NCBI RefSeq assembly: GCF_009724685.1
Contig: NZ_WMEF01000006.1
Location: forward strand, 124,001-188,000
Origin: Lysinibacillus cavernae
GTDB lineage: Bacteria > Bacillota > Bacilli > Bacillales_A > Planococcaceae
Length of the DNA: 64,000 nt
Direction of reading: 5' to 3'
This document shows positions 9,742-18,503 of this stretch, piece after piece. Positions within the stretch are counted from its first letter, which is position 1; each line of letters starts with the position of its first letter. The translations under genes were made by a program, and so were the position numbers. The notes below the pieces were generated by a model, which saw nothing but the letters and a program-made list of their open reading frames with translations, did no database searches and was not told where the DNA came from.

Positions 9742-10704
9742 ATGAAAGAAATTGCATTGGGTATAGTAGCTTCCCTGTTCTTTGCTGTGACATTTATTTT
9801 AAATCATGCAATGGAAATGCAAGGTGGTAGCTGGCTCTGGAGTGCATCGCTGCGATATTTCTTTATGCTTCCTTTTTTGCTTGTCATTGTCTTTTATCGA
9901 AAAGGCATGTCACAATTATCTGGAGAAATGAAAACACAGCCTATCGCCTGGCTACTGTGGAGCTTTGTTGGATTTGTCTTATTCTACGCACCATTAACAT
10001 TCGCCGCAGCTTTTGGTCCAGGTTGGCTAGTTTCTGGAACGTGGCAATTTACAATCGTTGCTGGTGTATTATTAGCTCCCCTCTTTGTTTCAGTTATTGC
10101 TGGAAAAACAGTACGTCAAAAAATACCTTTCATTTCTCTTCTTATTTCATGTGTCATATTAGTAGGTATTCTACTTATTCAAATACCTCATGCACAATCG
10201 GTTTCGTTTAGGAGTTTAATGCTTGGCATTTTGCCTGTCATCGTCGCTGCATTTGCCTACCCTCTCGGTAATCGTAAAATGATGGAAGTTTGTGGTGGAC
10301 GAATCGATACCTTTCAGCGTGTACTAGGCATGACGATTGCTTCGTTGCCCGCTTGGATCATCATGGCTATTTATGCCGTTCTGACTGTTGGACTTCCTTC
10401 AGCAAGTCAGCTGTTCCAATCATTACTTGTCGGAATAAGTTCAGGTGTCATTGCAACCGTATTATTTTTCATAGCAACAGATCGTGTAAGAGAACATCAA
10501 GGCAAACTGGCTGCTGTGGAAGCAACTCAGTCAACAGAAATTCTATTTGTTATTATTGGCGAAGTATTATTATTAGGGATTGCCTTCCCTAGCCCAATTG
10601 CACTTGCGGGTCTTGGTGTCATCATTGTTGGTATGCTTCTACATAGTTACTATACAATGATCATTGGCAAGAAAAATGCTGTTCAGCAAAATACATCTTC
10701 CTAA
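9742..10704 (+). CDS. Multidrug resistance efflux transporter family (EmrE-like, DMT superfamily)
   Basis: A 320-residue protein with about ten hydrophobic helices arranged as two related halves, typical of the drug/metabolite transporter superfamily. It most resembles the firmicute multidrug resistance efflux group rather than classic EamA. The first helix includes LGIVASLFFAVTFILNHAME. The C-terminal half has ATQSTEILFVIIGEVLLLG, a conserved region in this group. The start is ATG 9742, seven bases after GAGGTG. The GTG at 9733 is part of the ribosome site. The substrate is unknown. Confidence 0.78.
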   Translation: MKEIALGIVASLFFAVTFILNHAMEMQGGSWLWSASLRYFFMLPFLLVIVFYRKGMSQLSGEMKTQPIAWLLWSFVGFVLFYAPLTFAAAFGPGWLVSGTWQFTIVAGVLLAPLFVSVIAGKTVRQKIPFISLLISCVILVGILLIQIPHAQSVSFRSLMLGILPVIVAAFAYPLGNRKMMEVCGGRIDTFQRVLGMTIASLPAWIIMAIYAVLTVGLPSASQLFQSLLVGISSGVIATVLFFIATDRVREHQGKLAAVEATQSTEILFVIIGEVLLLGIAFPSPIALAGLGVIIVGMLLHSYYTMIIGKKNAVQQNTSS

Positions 10705-10730
10705 CAGTCCTTGTTCTGGGCTGTTTTTTT
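10704..10730 (+). terminator. Terminator after the efflux transporter gene
   Basis: ACAGTCC pairs with GGGCTGT, followed directly by seven T residues. Confidence 0.8.
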
Positions 10731-10784
10731 CTAAATTCAGTGAGCGAGCTTCTGACACAACACGCTAAGCATAATGGATTTACA

Positions 10785-10826
10785 TAAAAAAAGACGACTC
10801 CATTCTAAAATTAGAATGAGCCGTCT
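10785..10826 (-). terminator. Terminator of the Fur-controlled small RNA
   Basis: On the minus strand, AGACGGCTCATTCTA pairs with TAGAATGGAGTCGTCT and is followed by a run of seven T. It points away from the DUF4395 gene and the convergent transporter gene already has its own terminator, so it most likely belongs to the small RNA. Confidence 0.85.
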
Positions 10827-10944
10827 GAGATTTTCACGTTCCCAAAAAATGAGGGGGGTTTTAGGAGCGTAATCATGAACTAGCAAACTTCTGGAGAAAA
10901 GTAGCTAAAGTTCATCCTCTCTACACTGTATTGTAGCCGAGGAA
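10785..10944 (-). ncRNA. Probable Fur-regulated small RNA (FsrA-like logic)
   Basis: No gene covers this strand, yet it has all the parts of a small-RNA unit: a promoter with a perfect Fur box at 10957-10975, about 160 transcribed bases, and a long hairpin with a T run at 10785-10826. Within the transcript I see a small hairpin (CTACA...TGTAG, 10936-10921), a longer one closed by TGAACT and AGTTCA (10914-10876), then an unpaired AACCCCCCTC stretch at 10860-10851, and the terminator stem. In B. subtilis the Fur-repressed RNA FsrA uses C-rich single-stranded regions against Shine-Dalgarno sites of iron-protein mRNAs. That established parallel is the basis for the proposed role. Sequence homology to FsrA was not tested, and the exact 5' end is uncertain by about ten bases. 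Confidence 0.72.
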
Positions 10945-10949
10945 TAATC

Positions 10950-10989
10950 TTTATACGATAATGATAATCATTATCAATTAAATTGTCAA
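10950..10989 (-). promoter_or_regulatory. Promoter with perfect 19-bp Fur box
   Basis: The palindrome GATAATGATAATCATTATC at 10957-10975 is the classic Fur box. On the minus strand it overlaps a promoter readable as TTGACA (10989-10984), 17 bp, TATCAT, or as TTGATA (10977-10972), 16 bp, TATAAA. The second reading matches the layout of the Fur promoter at 45306-45333. It faces the small RNA, not the neighbouring DUF4395 gene, which is transcribed toward the box and ends before it. Confidence 0.88.
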
Positions 10990-11016
10990 TAATAATCTAA
11001 TAAATTTTTTATTTTT

Positions 11017-11448
11017 TTAAAAAGATTTTTTTAACGTGCGTCGATATTGCCATTGCTTCAACTGAAAATGTAGAAAACAACCAATACATAAACCTGCTAT
11101 TGCGATTGACGACGCTATTGCAACCATGCCAGTAAAGATATAGCCTACAACCTGCCAGTTTACTATATAAGCTAACAAACCAGCTGCTAAACAAAAGCTA
11201 GCAATACTGGAATTAAACTTTTGTTGCTGTGCATCCTCTGGAATATAGGCAGATGGGGGGTTTTTTAAAAACAGCTTCCCAAAACGAATGATTGGATTGT
11301 AATTGCATAAGATCCCAAGTAAATTCGCAGCTAGTGGAATGATTAGAATCCATATGACTCCTGTTAGCCACGATAAGATAACACTTAAAAGAATGGTCCA
11401 TTGATTGAGTCGAACTAGTGGTCTTGGAATTGCATAAGGCTGTGACAC
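11017..11448 (-). CDS. DUF4395-family membrane protein
   Basis: A protein of about 143 residues with four hydrophobic helices and the DUF4395 opening IPRPLVRLNQW. Members of this family have no settled function, although they often occur near redox or thiol proteins. There is a pair of late cysteines in GLCIGCF. I favour the GTG start at 11448 because AAAGGTAGG lies nine bases upstream. In-frame ATGs at 11469 and 11502 lack a ribosome site, so 18 more N-terminal residues cannot be excluded. It is divergent from the FhuF-like gene. Confidence 0.7.
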   Translation of the reverse strand: MSQPYAIPRPLVRLNQWTILLSVILSWLTGVIWILIIPLAANLLGILCNYNPIIRFGKLFLKNPPSAYIPEDAQQQKFNSSIASFCLAAGLLAYIVNWQVVGYIFTGMVAIASSIAIAGLCIGCFLHFQLKQWQYRRTLKKSF

Positions 11449-11561
11449 TCTAAAACCTACCTTTCGCATATGTTTAATAAATTTTACTATATGACATTCC
11501 ATTTGTGAAGCAAAAATGATTACTTTATAATGAAATTAACAGAAGTTCAAAGGAAAAGAGG

Positions 11562-12278
11562 ATGACCATGCCAGCTTTAACGATGGATCAAGTTCAACAA
11601 TTAAACGCCTATAGCATTTATACAACTGAGCCTAAGCGGACTTTATTTACTTTAGCTGATATACATAAAGACTTTTACCATCCTGATTTTTTAAACCTCA
11701 TGATGGGGATTACAGATGCAGCTACAGAAACAGCAGCTATTTCTCATTTTGCTCGCCGCTATGGCATGTTTTTTGCTATGCAATTTTATATGCTGGCTAC
11801 TTATGATGAGGTATGGGATGGTAAACCACTTGAGTTGCGTTTCGATGCCGCAAAGGAATTCAACAGCTTTACTGTGGCCATGTTCGTTAATCCAAATGAC
11901 TGGCGCTATGTCGATGAAAATGAGCGCCAGGCTGTCATCGAGAAAATACTTTATGATGGTCACGTAATTGTCCAACAGCTTCGAAAAGTAACTTCTATCT
12001 CCCCCCTTACGATTTGGGAAAATTTCTTTGGCTATTTACTATGGCATTATCATATAATGCTATCTAATCCCGGTTTAGCCGATCAAGCCATGGAAGATAT
12101 TGAGGTCTTAGAAAATCCTAAAACATGGGCACGCTTCTCCAATAAATCTTGGTGGGCACAATATACAGGCGGTCAAAGTCCAACTAACCTAGTAAACGTA
12201 CCTGTGCGCAAATCATGTTGTTTTTCGAAAGATATACCAGGATTAATGGCTTGTGGATTTTGTCCAATGAAGAAATAG
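11562..12278 (+). CDS. FhuF-like ferric-siderophore reductase family protein
   Basis: A 238-residue protein whose C-terminus ends KSCCFSKDIPGLMACGFCP. This is the CC-x(n)-C-x2-C arrangement that ligates the 2Fe-2S cluster in FhuF, the reductase that frees iron from ferric hydroxamate siderophores in the cytosol. The upstream part is helical and aromatic-rich (FARRYGMFFAMQFYM), as in FhuF relatives. Two ATGs (11562 and 11568) are both within reach of the AAAGGAAAAGAGG ribosome site. I see no good Fur box directly upstream. A TATAAT box sits at 11526-11531. The Fur-controlled RNA lies 600 bp away on the other strand. Confidence 0.65.
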   Translation: MTMPALTMDQVQQLNAYSIYTTEPKRTLFTLADIHKDFYHPDFLNLMMGITDAATETAAISHFARRYGMFFAMQFYMLATYDEVWDGKPLELRFDAAKEFNSFTVAMFVNPNDWRYVDENERQAVIEKILYDGHVIVQQLRKVTSISPLTIWENFFGYLLWHYHIMLSNPGLADQAMEDIEVLENPKTWARFSNKSWWAQYTGGQSPTNLVNVPVRKSCCFSKDIPGLMACGFCPMKK

Positions 12279-12286
12279 TGTGACAT

Positions 12287-12336
12287 AAAAAAGCCTTACC
12301 TCCCCATAAATCCATGCGGAAGGTAAAGCTTTTTTG
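12287..12336. terminator. Bidirectional terminator
   Basis: AAAAAAGCCTTACCT pairs with AGGTAAAGCTTTTTT between convergent genes. T runs occur on both strands. Confidence 0.85.
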
Positions 12337-12338
12337 CT

Positions 12339-13019
12339 TTATTTTTTGTATACAATAAACCAATCATTATTTTCTTCATACATAGTCGTACCGAGATAGC
12401 CTTGCTTTAAAAGTTGCTGTTGTGTAGTTGTGTCTCCCATCGATATTACATGTTTCTCAGTAAATACTGGGAGCTCTCGTCGTAAGTCTTTATAGAAAAT
12501 ATAACGCAACTTATCTTCATACTTAATTTTTAAACCTTTAATAACAAGATCTTGTGAGAATTTATCTTTTAAGCTTGGAATATTATATGGCTTTACTGTT
12601 GAGCAAACATAATCGTATTTTTCTAAATCGATAGTATTCATCACTACTGTAGCTAATGTCTTCTGTAAGCCGTAACCACGATATTTTGGGGAAACATTCG
12701 ATATTTCTTGATATAGAACACGATTAAACTCATTTTCCGCAATTCCACAATCATAGCCAAGATGTTCCTCATCAATAGGCGGATTCAACAGTGCTCGAAA
12801 GGCAATCAACTCGTCCTCTACATAGGCCCCTATCATCATTCCATTGCCATTTAGAATATAGTCAAATTCCTCTGTGCTTAACGGTTGCAATATACTTTGG
12901 TCTTCTAATGCTCCATAAACTTCAACCTGTAACTCCTCAATTTGTTGTAAATGCTGAGGCGTTAATTCTGTAATAAAAAATGATGTATCACCAAGCATAC
13001 CTTCATAAATTTTTTTCAT
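12339..13019 (-). CDS. GNAT-family N-acetyltransferase
   Basis: A 226-residue acyl-CoA N-acyltransferase. The central region NVSPKYRGYGLQKTLATVVMNTI holds the RGYGLQ variant of the acetyl-CoA pyrophosphate-binding motif A (R/QxxGxG/A), near residue 115. It begins 13 bp after the epimerase gene and shares its direction, so the two are very likely one operon. GGGAGG precedes the ATG. The substrate is unknown. The pairing suggests acylation of an amino acid or dipeptide handled by the epimerase, but that is inference. Confidence 0.8.
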   Translation of the reverse strand: MKKIYEGMLGDTSFFITELTPQHLQQIEELQVEVYGALEDQSILQPLSTEEFDYILNGNGMMIGAYVEDELIAFRALLNPPIDEEHLGYDCGIAENEFNRVLYQEISNVSPKYRGYGLQKTLATVVMNTIDLEKYDYVCSTVKPYNIPSLKDKFSQDLVIKGLKIKYEDKLRYIFYKDLRRELPVFTEKHVISMGDTTTQQQLLKQGYLGTTMYEENNDWFIVYKK

Positions 13020-13031
13020 ATTACGCCTCCC

Positions 13032-14144
13032 TTAGGCAGTTACAACTGTTGAGAACTTACATAATTCCTGAATTACATCTTCATCCACATCTATGCCTAG
13101 GCCGGGTTGTTCATTTAAGCAGATAAATGGCACATCATAATGTAGGTTCCCCACATCTTTAGAGAATTTTAGTGGACCTGTTAATTCTACACTTGTCATA
13201 ATCTTCTTAGAGAACGCTACGTGGAAACCTGCAGCAGAACCAACTGATGATTCAACCATTGAACCAATTTGACATTCAATCCCTGCCATCTCTGCCATTA
13301 CTGCAAGCTTCATAGCAGGATAGATGCCACCACACTTCATTAGTTTAATATTTACTTTATCCGCCGCACGCTTGGCAATAATTTCACGCATTTCACGTAC
13401 GCCACGAAGTCCTTCATCAATCATTAATGTTACATCAGATTTGGATTTAATTTCGACCATGCCATCGATATCTTCACTATCCACTGGCTGCTCTAACCAA
13501 TCGATATTTAATTCCTTCATTGCACGTAAACCTTGTAATGTAGTAGATGCATTCCCCCATCCTTGATTTACATCTACACGGATAGCAATATCTTCACCTA
13601 CTCGCTCACGTACAGCTTTAATACGTGCAACATCAAGCGTTACCTCTGTACCTACCTTCATCTTAAATGAACGATAGCCCATTTCTACTCGATTAGCAGC
13701 CTCTTCTGCCATTGCTGCAGGCGTTCCAATACTTAGTACATGTGTGATTGGGAACTTTTCATGATAACGTCCACCTAAAAGTTGGTATACTGGAACTCCT
13801 AATGCTTTTCCAACGATATCGAAGCAAGCGATATCAATAGCTGCTTTTGCTGCAGGTACATCTTTCACAACTTTATTCATTTTATCGTGTAGCTTTTCAA
13901 ACGCCATTGGATTTTCTCCAATAACGGCAGGTGCAAGTTGATGTTGTAGCACTGCATACGTGCTTTCCCATGTTTCACCGGTTACATGTTCATCAGGCAC
14001 TGCTTCACCATAGCCTACAATACCTGTATCAGTTGTTACTTTTAATATAATAGACGGCATTGTATCATATGTAGCATAGCTAATGATAAATGGATCAATT
14101 AGCGGTAAATGTATGGCAAAAATTTCTACTTGTTGGATTTTCAT
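13032..14144 (-). CDS. Enolase-superfamily epimerase (dipeptide epimerase / MLE subgroup)
   Basis: A 370-residue enolase-superfamily enzyme. The capping domain (1-125) is followed by a TIM-type barrel with the muconate-lactonizing subgroup signature: two catalytic lysines in SFKMKVG (near 162), metal ligands in DVNQGW (Asp near 190), EQPV (Glu near 217) and DEG (Asp near 242), and the opposing lysine in KLMKCGG (near 266). Known members include L-Ala-D/L-Glu and other dipeptide epimerases and N-acylamino acid racemases; these cannot be separated by eye. AAAGGAGA precedes the ATG. The gene leads an operon with an acetyltransferase and is divergent from a regulator. Confidence 0.88.
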   Translation of the reverse strand: MKIQQVEIFAIHLPLIDPFIISYATYDTMPSIILKVTTDTGIVGYGEAVPDEHVTGETWESTYAVLQHQLAPAVIGENPMAFEKLHDKMNKVVKDVPAAKAAIDIACFDIVGKALGVPVYQLLGGRYHEKFPITHVLSIGTPAAMAEEAANRVEMGYRSFKMKVGTEVTLDVARIKAVRERVGEDIAIRVDVNQGWGNASTTLQGLRAMKELNIDWLEQPVDSEDIDGMVEIKSKSDVTLMIDEGLRGVREMREIIAKRAADKVNIKLMKCGGIYPAMKLAVMAEMAGIECQIGSMVESSVGSAAGFHVAFSKKIMTSVELTGPLKFSKDVGNLHYDVPFICLNEQPGLGIDVDEDVIQELCKFSTVVTA

Positions 14145-14171
14145 AATAATCAGTCTCCTTTGTTGTTATGC

Positions 14172-14192
14172 ATGTCGTTAATACGTCGTTAA
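14172..14192. promoter_or_regulatory. Helically phased direct repeats, candidate operator
   Basis: ATGTCGTTAA (14172-14181) and ACGTCGTTAA (14183-14192) are repeated at 11-bp spacing, one turn of DNA, in the 80-bp gap between the divergent epimerase operon and its likely regulator. This is where an autoregulator would be expected to bind. Confidence 0.5.
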
Positions 14193-14224
14193 ATATTTAA
14201 AAAAATAGAAAAGGAACGATGCCC

Positions 14225-15466
14225 ATGTCTACCAAAATAGCGATTATTTGTTCTAAAGCATTTATGAAACGTATTATTAGTATCGCACAAAACATAGATA
14301 ATATTCAATTAGAATTTTATCTATACAGCCATCCCTCTGAAGCACCTACATTAATGAAGCAAATTAAACCTTGTGATGCACTATTATTCGGAGGAACATT
14401 ACCCTACTTGCATGCCCAATCCTTACTTTCAGACATACCAATACCTTGGAATTATATTAAGCAAGATGAAACAGCCATTTCTACAACACTCTTATCCCTT
14501 GTAGCCAAACAGGCTGTATCCATCAACAGAATTTCCATTGATGTAATGAATCCAGCATTTGTGGATAATGTTTTAGCAGAAATAGAATATGTTGGCCAGA
14601 AGCCGTATGTTCAGCATATATCGATTACAGAACCAACTGAGAACATATTACAAAGCCATATCGCCTTATGGAATGCTAAAAGCATTGATTTTGTCATTAC
14701 AAGTATTCATAGTGTTTTCGATGATTTACAAGCTCTTCAAATACCAGCAATGCGGATGTTAGATACCTCGAATTCTATTATTCAATGTCTTGAAGAAACA
14801 AAATCTAAATCACTATTAACGAAATCTGAATCATTTAAGGCTGTAGTAGGTCTTTTAGAAATTCCCGAAGATTCTTCAATCGAATCAACTATTTTAAGCC
14901 AAATTGTAAAAGCTACCTTCTCAACGTACAAGCAAATTTCAACACATTCTTTTGAGCTATACACGACTGCAGGACATTTACAACATGCTCTTGAAAAAGA
15001 AAACTTAGAAAAGCTAATACAGCAAATTGAACAACCTTTTAAATTATCATTTGGCTATGGGCACTCCATAATGGAAGCCACACAAAATGCTCAACACGCC
15101 TTATCATTTACTAAACCTTTTGAGATTTATATACTCGATGAGCATAAAAATCTATTAGGACCTTTTCCCAATTCAGAAGGTAAACTTTCTTTAAAAACAG
15201 ATGATCCTTACGTTTTACAAATGGCTAAGCTCACAAGTTTAAGTCCATTAAACATTTCTAAAATAATTAATTTCAGTAATGAACGTCAAATAGCCCAATT
15301 CACATCACAAAATCTATCCGAATACCTACAAGTAACTCGACGTACAACCGAACGTATTATTAAAAAATTGGTCGATAATGGGTACGCAAAAGTTGTAGGC
15401 GAAGAAATGACTCATCAACAAGGTCGCCCTCGTACAATATATGAATTGAATTTTGCAACCTATTAA
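14225..15466 (+). CDS. HTH transcriptional regulator with degenerate GGDEF-like core
   Basis: A 413-residue putative regulator I cannot name. The N-terminal half (1-190) looks like an alpha/beta sensor domain (KIAIICSKAFMKRI and later FVITSIHSVF). Around residues 275-305 GYGHSIMEATQNAQHAL resembles the GGDEF-like segment found in several transcription factors. The last 60 residues form a winged helix (LSEYLQVTRRTTERIIKKLVDNG). AAGGA at 14211-14215 suits ATG 14225 better than ATG 14219. It is divergent from the epimerase operon, across a gap with phased direct repeats, and is thus its probable regulator. Confidence 0.7.
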   Translation: MSTKIAIICSKAFMKRIISIAQNIDNIQLEFYLYSHPSEAPTLMKQIKPCDALLFGGTLPYLHAQSLLSDIPIPWNYIKQDETAISTTLLSLVAKQAVSINRISIDVMNPAFVDNVLAEIEYVGQKPYVQHISITEPTENILQSHIALWNAKSIDFVITSIHSVFDDLQALQIPAMRMLDTSNSIIQCLEETKSKSLLTKSESFKAVVGLLEIPEDSSIESTILSQIVKATFSTYKQISTHSFELYTTAGHLQHALEKENLEKLIQQIEQPFKLSFGYGHSIMEATQNAQHALSFTKPFEIYILDEHKNLLGPFPNSEGKLSLKTDDPYVLQMAKLTSLSPLNISKIINFSNERQIAQFTSQNLSEYLQVTRRTTERIIKKLVDNGYAKVVGEEMTHQQGRPRTIYELNFATY

Positions 15467-15480
15467 ACAACTGTAAAAAG

Positions 15481-15516
15481 GAATTCTCGTAAATGGACAA
15501 GCATCTACGAGAATTC
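15481..15516. terminator. Hairpin terminator between convergent genes
   Basis: GAATTCTCGTA and its exact complement flank a 14-base loop. The T run is weak. Confidence 0.7.
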
Positions 15517-15522
15517 ATATCA

Positions 15523-16971
15523 TTAATCAACCATTACCATATTATCAGTGTTTTCCATTTCTTGTTCTTTTTTACGTTTCTCTGCTTCCGCCATTTCTTC
15601 TGGGGTTAATTTAACAATAGCAAAACCAATATATCCATAGATAATGGAAATAATAGGTACCATGAAATTAAGAATGGCATATGGTGCATACTCCATAGCG
15701 CCTACACCCAATGTCGCTAAAATAAACACACCACAAGTATTCCATGGGAAGAAAACAGATGTTAATGTTCCCCCGTCTTCTAAAGCACGAGATAGATTTT
15801 TAGAATGTAGGCCTCGTTGCTGATAAACACCTGCAAACATCCGTGAAGGGACTACAATTGAAATGTATTGCTCTGAACATGTCGCATTCGTTGTGACACA
15901 CGCTGCAATTGTTGAAGCAATAAGACTCCCCGTAGATTTAGCAAACTTCACGATTACATTCATAAGAGCTTTCAACATCCCTGAATACTCTAAAATACCA
16001 CCAAAAGTCATCGCCACAATGGTCATTGAAACCGTATTCATCATTGAATCTAAACCACCACGGTTAAATAGCTCGTCCACCATTTGATTACCTGTAGAGA
16101 TTTCAAACCCTGCCTGTAATGCTTGCACAGCACTTGCTGCTGAACCACCTTGTACAAAAATTTGTAATAAGAAACCTGATACAATCCCAATTATTAAAGC
16201 TGGAATCGCTGGCACCTTTTTAGCTACTAATACAATAACCCCTACTGGAACTAGCAATAGTAAAGGCGAAATAACAAAGCTTTCATCCATCACTTTTAAC
16301 GTTGTTAAGATTTCTTCTGATTTCATAGAAACATCCGCAAATTTTCTACCCAAAATTCCAAAAACAACAAGTGAAATAATTAATGCTGGAATTGTTGTAT
16401 AAAGCATATGCTTAATATGCTCAAATAAGTTAGTACCTGTTAATCCCGCCGCAAGATTCGTCGTATCTGATAACGGTGACATTTTATCACCAAAGTATGA
16501 ACCTGAAATAACCGCACCTGCAATCATTGCTGCCGGTATTCCCATACTTAAACCAATACCCATACCTGCGACACCAATTGTTGCCATTGTCGACCAAGAA
16601 CTACCGATGGCTAATGACACGATTGAACACAACAGCATGATTGTAACTAAGAACCACGCTGGGGAAATCAATTTTAAGCCATAGAAAATCATCGTTGCTA
16701 CAACTCCGCCGCCAATCCATGCCCCAATTGTCAACCCTACTAAAATAATAATGACGATGGCAGGTAACGCAAGGCGTATCCCCTTATACATCATTTCTTC
16801 AATTTCTGTCCATTTGTATCCATGCATTTTGGCAACAATTGCTGCTACAGTTGTGCCGACAAGAAGAGGTACGTGAGGACTTTGCTCTAAAACAACTACT
16901 GTAATCAACATTGTAATAATCATTATCGCAAAAGTTAGTAGTGCCCAACCTGCATTAATATCCTTTTTCAT
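15523..16971 (-). CDS. Na+/H+ antiporter, NhaC family
   Basis: A 482-residue secondary transporter with 11 to 13 hydrophobic helices. Family features include GSSWSTMATIGVAGMGI, VISGSYFGDKMSPLSDTTNLAA (residues near 155-180) and ATNATCSEQYISIVV toward the C-terminus. NhaC proteins exchange sodium for protons, and relatives MleN (malate/lactate) and others take organic acids. The ATG at 16971 follows GGGGATGG; an in-frame ATG at 17004 would add 11 non-hydrophobic residues. It sits between the epimerase regulator and an amidohydrolase, so an organic or amino-acid substrate is possible. Confidence 0.88.
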   Translation of the reverse strand: MKKDINAGWALLTFAIMIITMLITVVVLEQSPHVPLLVGTTVAAIVAKMHGYKWTEIEEMMYKGIRLALPAIVIIILVGLTIGAWIGGGVVATMIFYGLKLISPAWFLVTIMLLCSIVSLAIGSSWSTMATIGVAGMGIGLSMGIPAAMIAGAVISGSYFGDKMSPLSDTTNLAAGLTGTNLFEHIKHMLYTTIPALIISLVVFGILGRKFADVSMKSEEILTTLKVMDESFVISPLLLLVPVGVIVLVAKKVPAIPALIIGIVSGFLLQIFVQGGSAASAVQALQAGFEISTGNQMVDELFNRGGLDSMMNTVSMTIVAMTFGGILEYSGMLKALMNVIVKFAKSTGSLIASTIAACVTTNATCSEQYISIVVPSRMFAGVYQQRGLHSKNLSRALEDGGTLTSVFFPWNTCGVFILATLGVGAMEYAPYAILNFMVPIISIIYGYIGFAIVKLTPEEMAEAEKRKKEQEMENTDNMVMVD

Positions 16972-17119
16972 TCTTCCATCCCCTTTTTTTGCACCAAATT
17001 CCATTCCGGTTTTTTAAAGACGCAAATAATTTTTTACGTTTTTTAGCTTAATATTCAAAAAATTAAAAGTCAACGCAAAAAATTTATGCTTCTCTAGCAA
17101 ATCCCTTTATTTTAGCGTA

Positions 17120-17133
17120 ATAAAACGCTTTCA
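17120..17133. promoter_or_regulatory. Possible CcpA (cre) site
   Basis: ATAAAACGCTTTCA matches about 12 of 14 positions of the cre consensus, 150 bp upstream of the NhaC gene. A single weak-to-moderate match can occur by chance. Confidence 0.3.
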
Positions 17134-17193
17134 AGTAGCAATTAAAAACAATGCAAATGCTTGAATATCCATGCATTTCGAAAAATGTTCATA

Positions 17194-17241
17194 CAAAAAA
17201 AGCTATACTAAAAAATATTTTCATTTTTTTATATAGCTTTT
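17194..17241 (-). terminator. Terminator after the amidohydrolase gene
   Basis: On the minus strand AAAAGCTATA and TATAGCTTTTTTT form a stem across an AT-rich loop. Confidence 0.75.
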
Positions 17242-17250
17242 AAAAATTTA

Positions 17251-18360
17251 TTATTCAGTTTTTTTTTCTAATACACATGCGAGTACTTTTGAAGCATCTA
17301 TTAATGCACTACGATCAAATGTCATTTTTGGATGATGGAGCCCTGGTGCTAAGTTAGCCCCAATTCCAATCATTGCCGCTTTTAGTTCAGGTTTCTTCAC
17401 TGTATAAAAATGGAAATCATCACTACCAGGAGTCGTTATTTCATCTGCTAAATGTTCCTCACCTAATGTTTCAATAATTGCCTCTTTCGCCATTTTGGCT
17501 GCGATTGGTGAAACTTCAGCACCTGGAGTAAAGTCTAACCAATTCCAGCTCATGTCTATATCAAATTGTTGCTGTATAGATTTTAATCCAGACTCAATTT
17601 TACTGCGGAGCAATTCAAGTTGTTGATTTTGCTGCGCTCGAATATCCATTGAAAAACTAGCATTACCAGGAATAATATTCGTACTACCGCCATCTGCAAT
17701 AATTTTTGTTAATTTCGCAGAATGTGGTTCAAACGGTGATAGATGAATACTGTGTAGCATCTGTTGCACAGCCATAATGACATCAATAGCATTTTTACCT
17801 TGATGAGGTCTAGCACCATGTGCATCAATGCCATGAATGGTCCCCTCTAAAAAATAAGCAGCACCATGGTGGATAGCTGGTGAAACCTTACCGAGTGGTA
17901 ATTCTTCAATTGGTCTTAAATGCACTCCGAATAAATGCGATACCCCATCAACTGCTCCTCTATCAAACGCTGCACATGCACCATTTCCTAGTTCTTCCGC
18001 AGGTTGGAAAATGAAACGAACACGATGTTGCAATGGGCGATCTTTCAGTAGTAATAATGCACCAAGAACCATTGTTATATTGGCATCATGACCACAAGAA
18101 TGATTCGCCTGCCATTTTCCATCAACTTCTTGCCATAAAGCATCAATATCGGCACGTACTGCGACGATTTCATCACCGGTTCCAATTTCAGCTATTAATC
18201 CAGGTACATCACCTAGTAAACGATAAGTAACATTTAATTCATCCAGTATCGAAGCAATTTTTTTAGTTGTCTCAAACTCTTTCCAGCTTACTTCTGGATA
18301 TTTGTGAAAATGATCAAACCATTGATAAATCGTTTCTTCTACTGTTAAAGCTTTTGACAT
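17251..18360 (-). CDS. M20-family amidohydrolase
   Basis: A 369-residue M20D metallohydrolase (hippurate/N-acyl-amino-acid hydrolase group). Metal-binding elements are HSCGHDANITMVLGA (near residue 90), PAEELGNGACA (near 125), the HLRPIEELPLG segment (near 150) and GSDDFHFY near 325; the dimerisation domain is inserted in the middle. GAGGTG precedes ATG 18360, and upstream in-frame codons lack such a site. Typical substrates are N-acetyl or N-acyl amino acids. With the nearby epimerase, acetyltransferase and transporter it could belong to a local route for acylated amino acids or dipeptides, but it has its own terminator. Confidence 0.87.
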   Translation of the reverse strand: MSKALTVEETIYQWFDHFHKYPEVSWKEFETTKKIASILDELNVTYRLLGDVPGLIAEIGTGDEIVAVRADIDALWQEVDGKWQANHSCGHDANITMVLGALLLLKDRPLQHRVRFIFQPAEELGNGACAAFDRGAVDGVSHLFGVHLRPIEELPLGKVSPAIHHGAAYFLEGTIHGIDAHGARPHQGKNAIDVIMAVQQMLHSIHLSPFEPHSAKLTKIIADGGSTNIIPGNASFSMDIRAQQNQQLELLRSKIESGLKSIQQQFDIDMSWNWLDFTPGAEVSPIAAKMAKEAIIETLGEEHLADEITTPGSDDFHFYTVKKPELKAAMIGIGANLAPGLHHPKMTFDRSALIDASKVLACVLEKKTE

Positions 18361-18503
18361 AACTACACCTCTATACACATTTTTGTTTCCCATTATACAT
18401 GAATCTATTTGAGAAAAGTACATATACCTTTAGACCCATAAAGAATACTAAACGACATAATTCATTAACATGCTCCTAAAAAGTAGTTTATAATCACCCT
18501 ATC

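Noticed and set aside
10880-10916. 11-codon reading frame inside the Fur-controlled RNA (ATG AAC TTT AGC ...)
   Set aside because: AGAGG directly abuts the ATG with no spacing, and the frame lies inside a predicted hairpin, so coding use is unlikely.
11500-11562. Fur box for the FhuF-like gene
   Set aside because: Only weak AT-rich resemblance; no 7-1-7 match. The perfect box nearby faces the other way.
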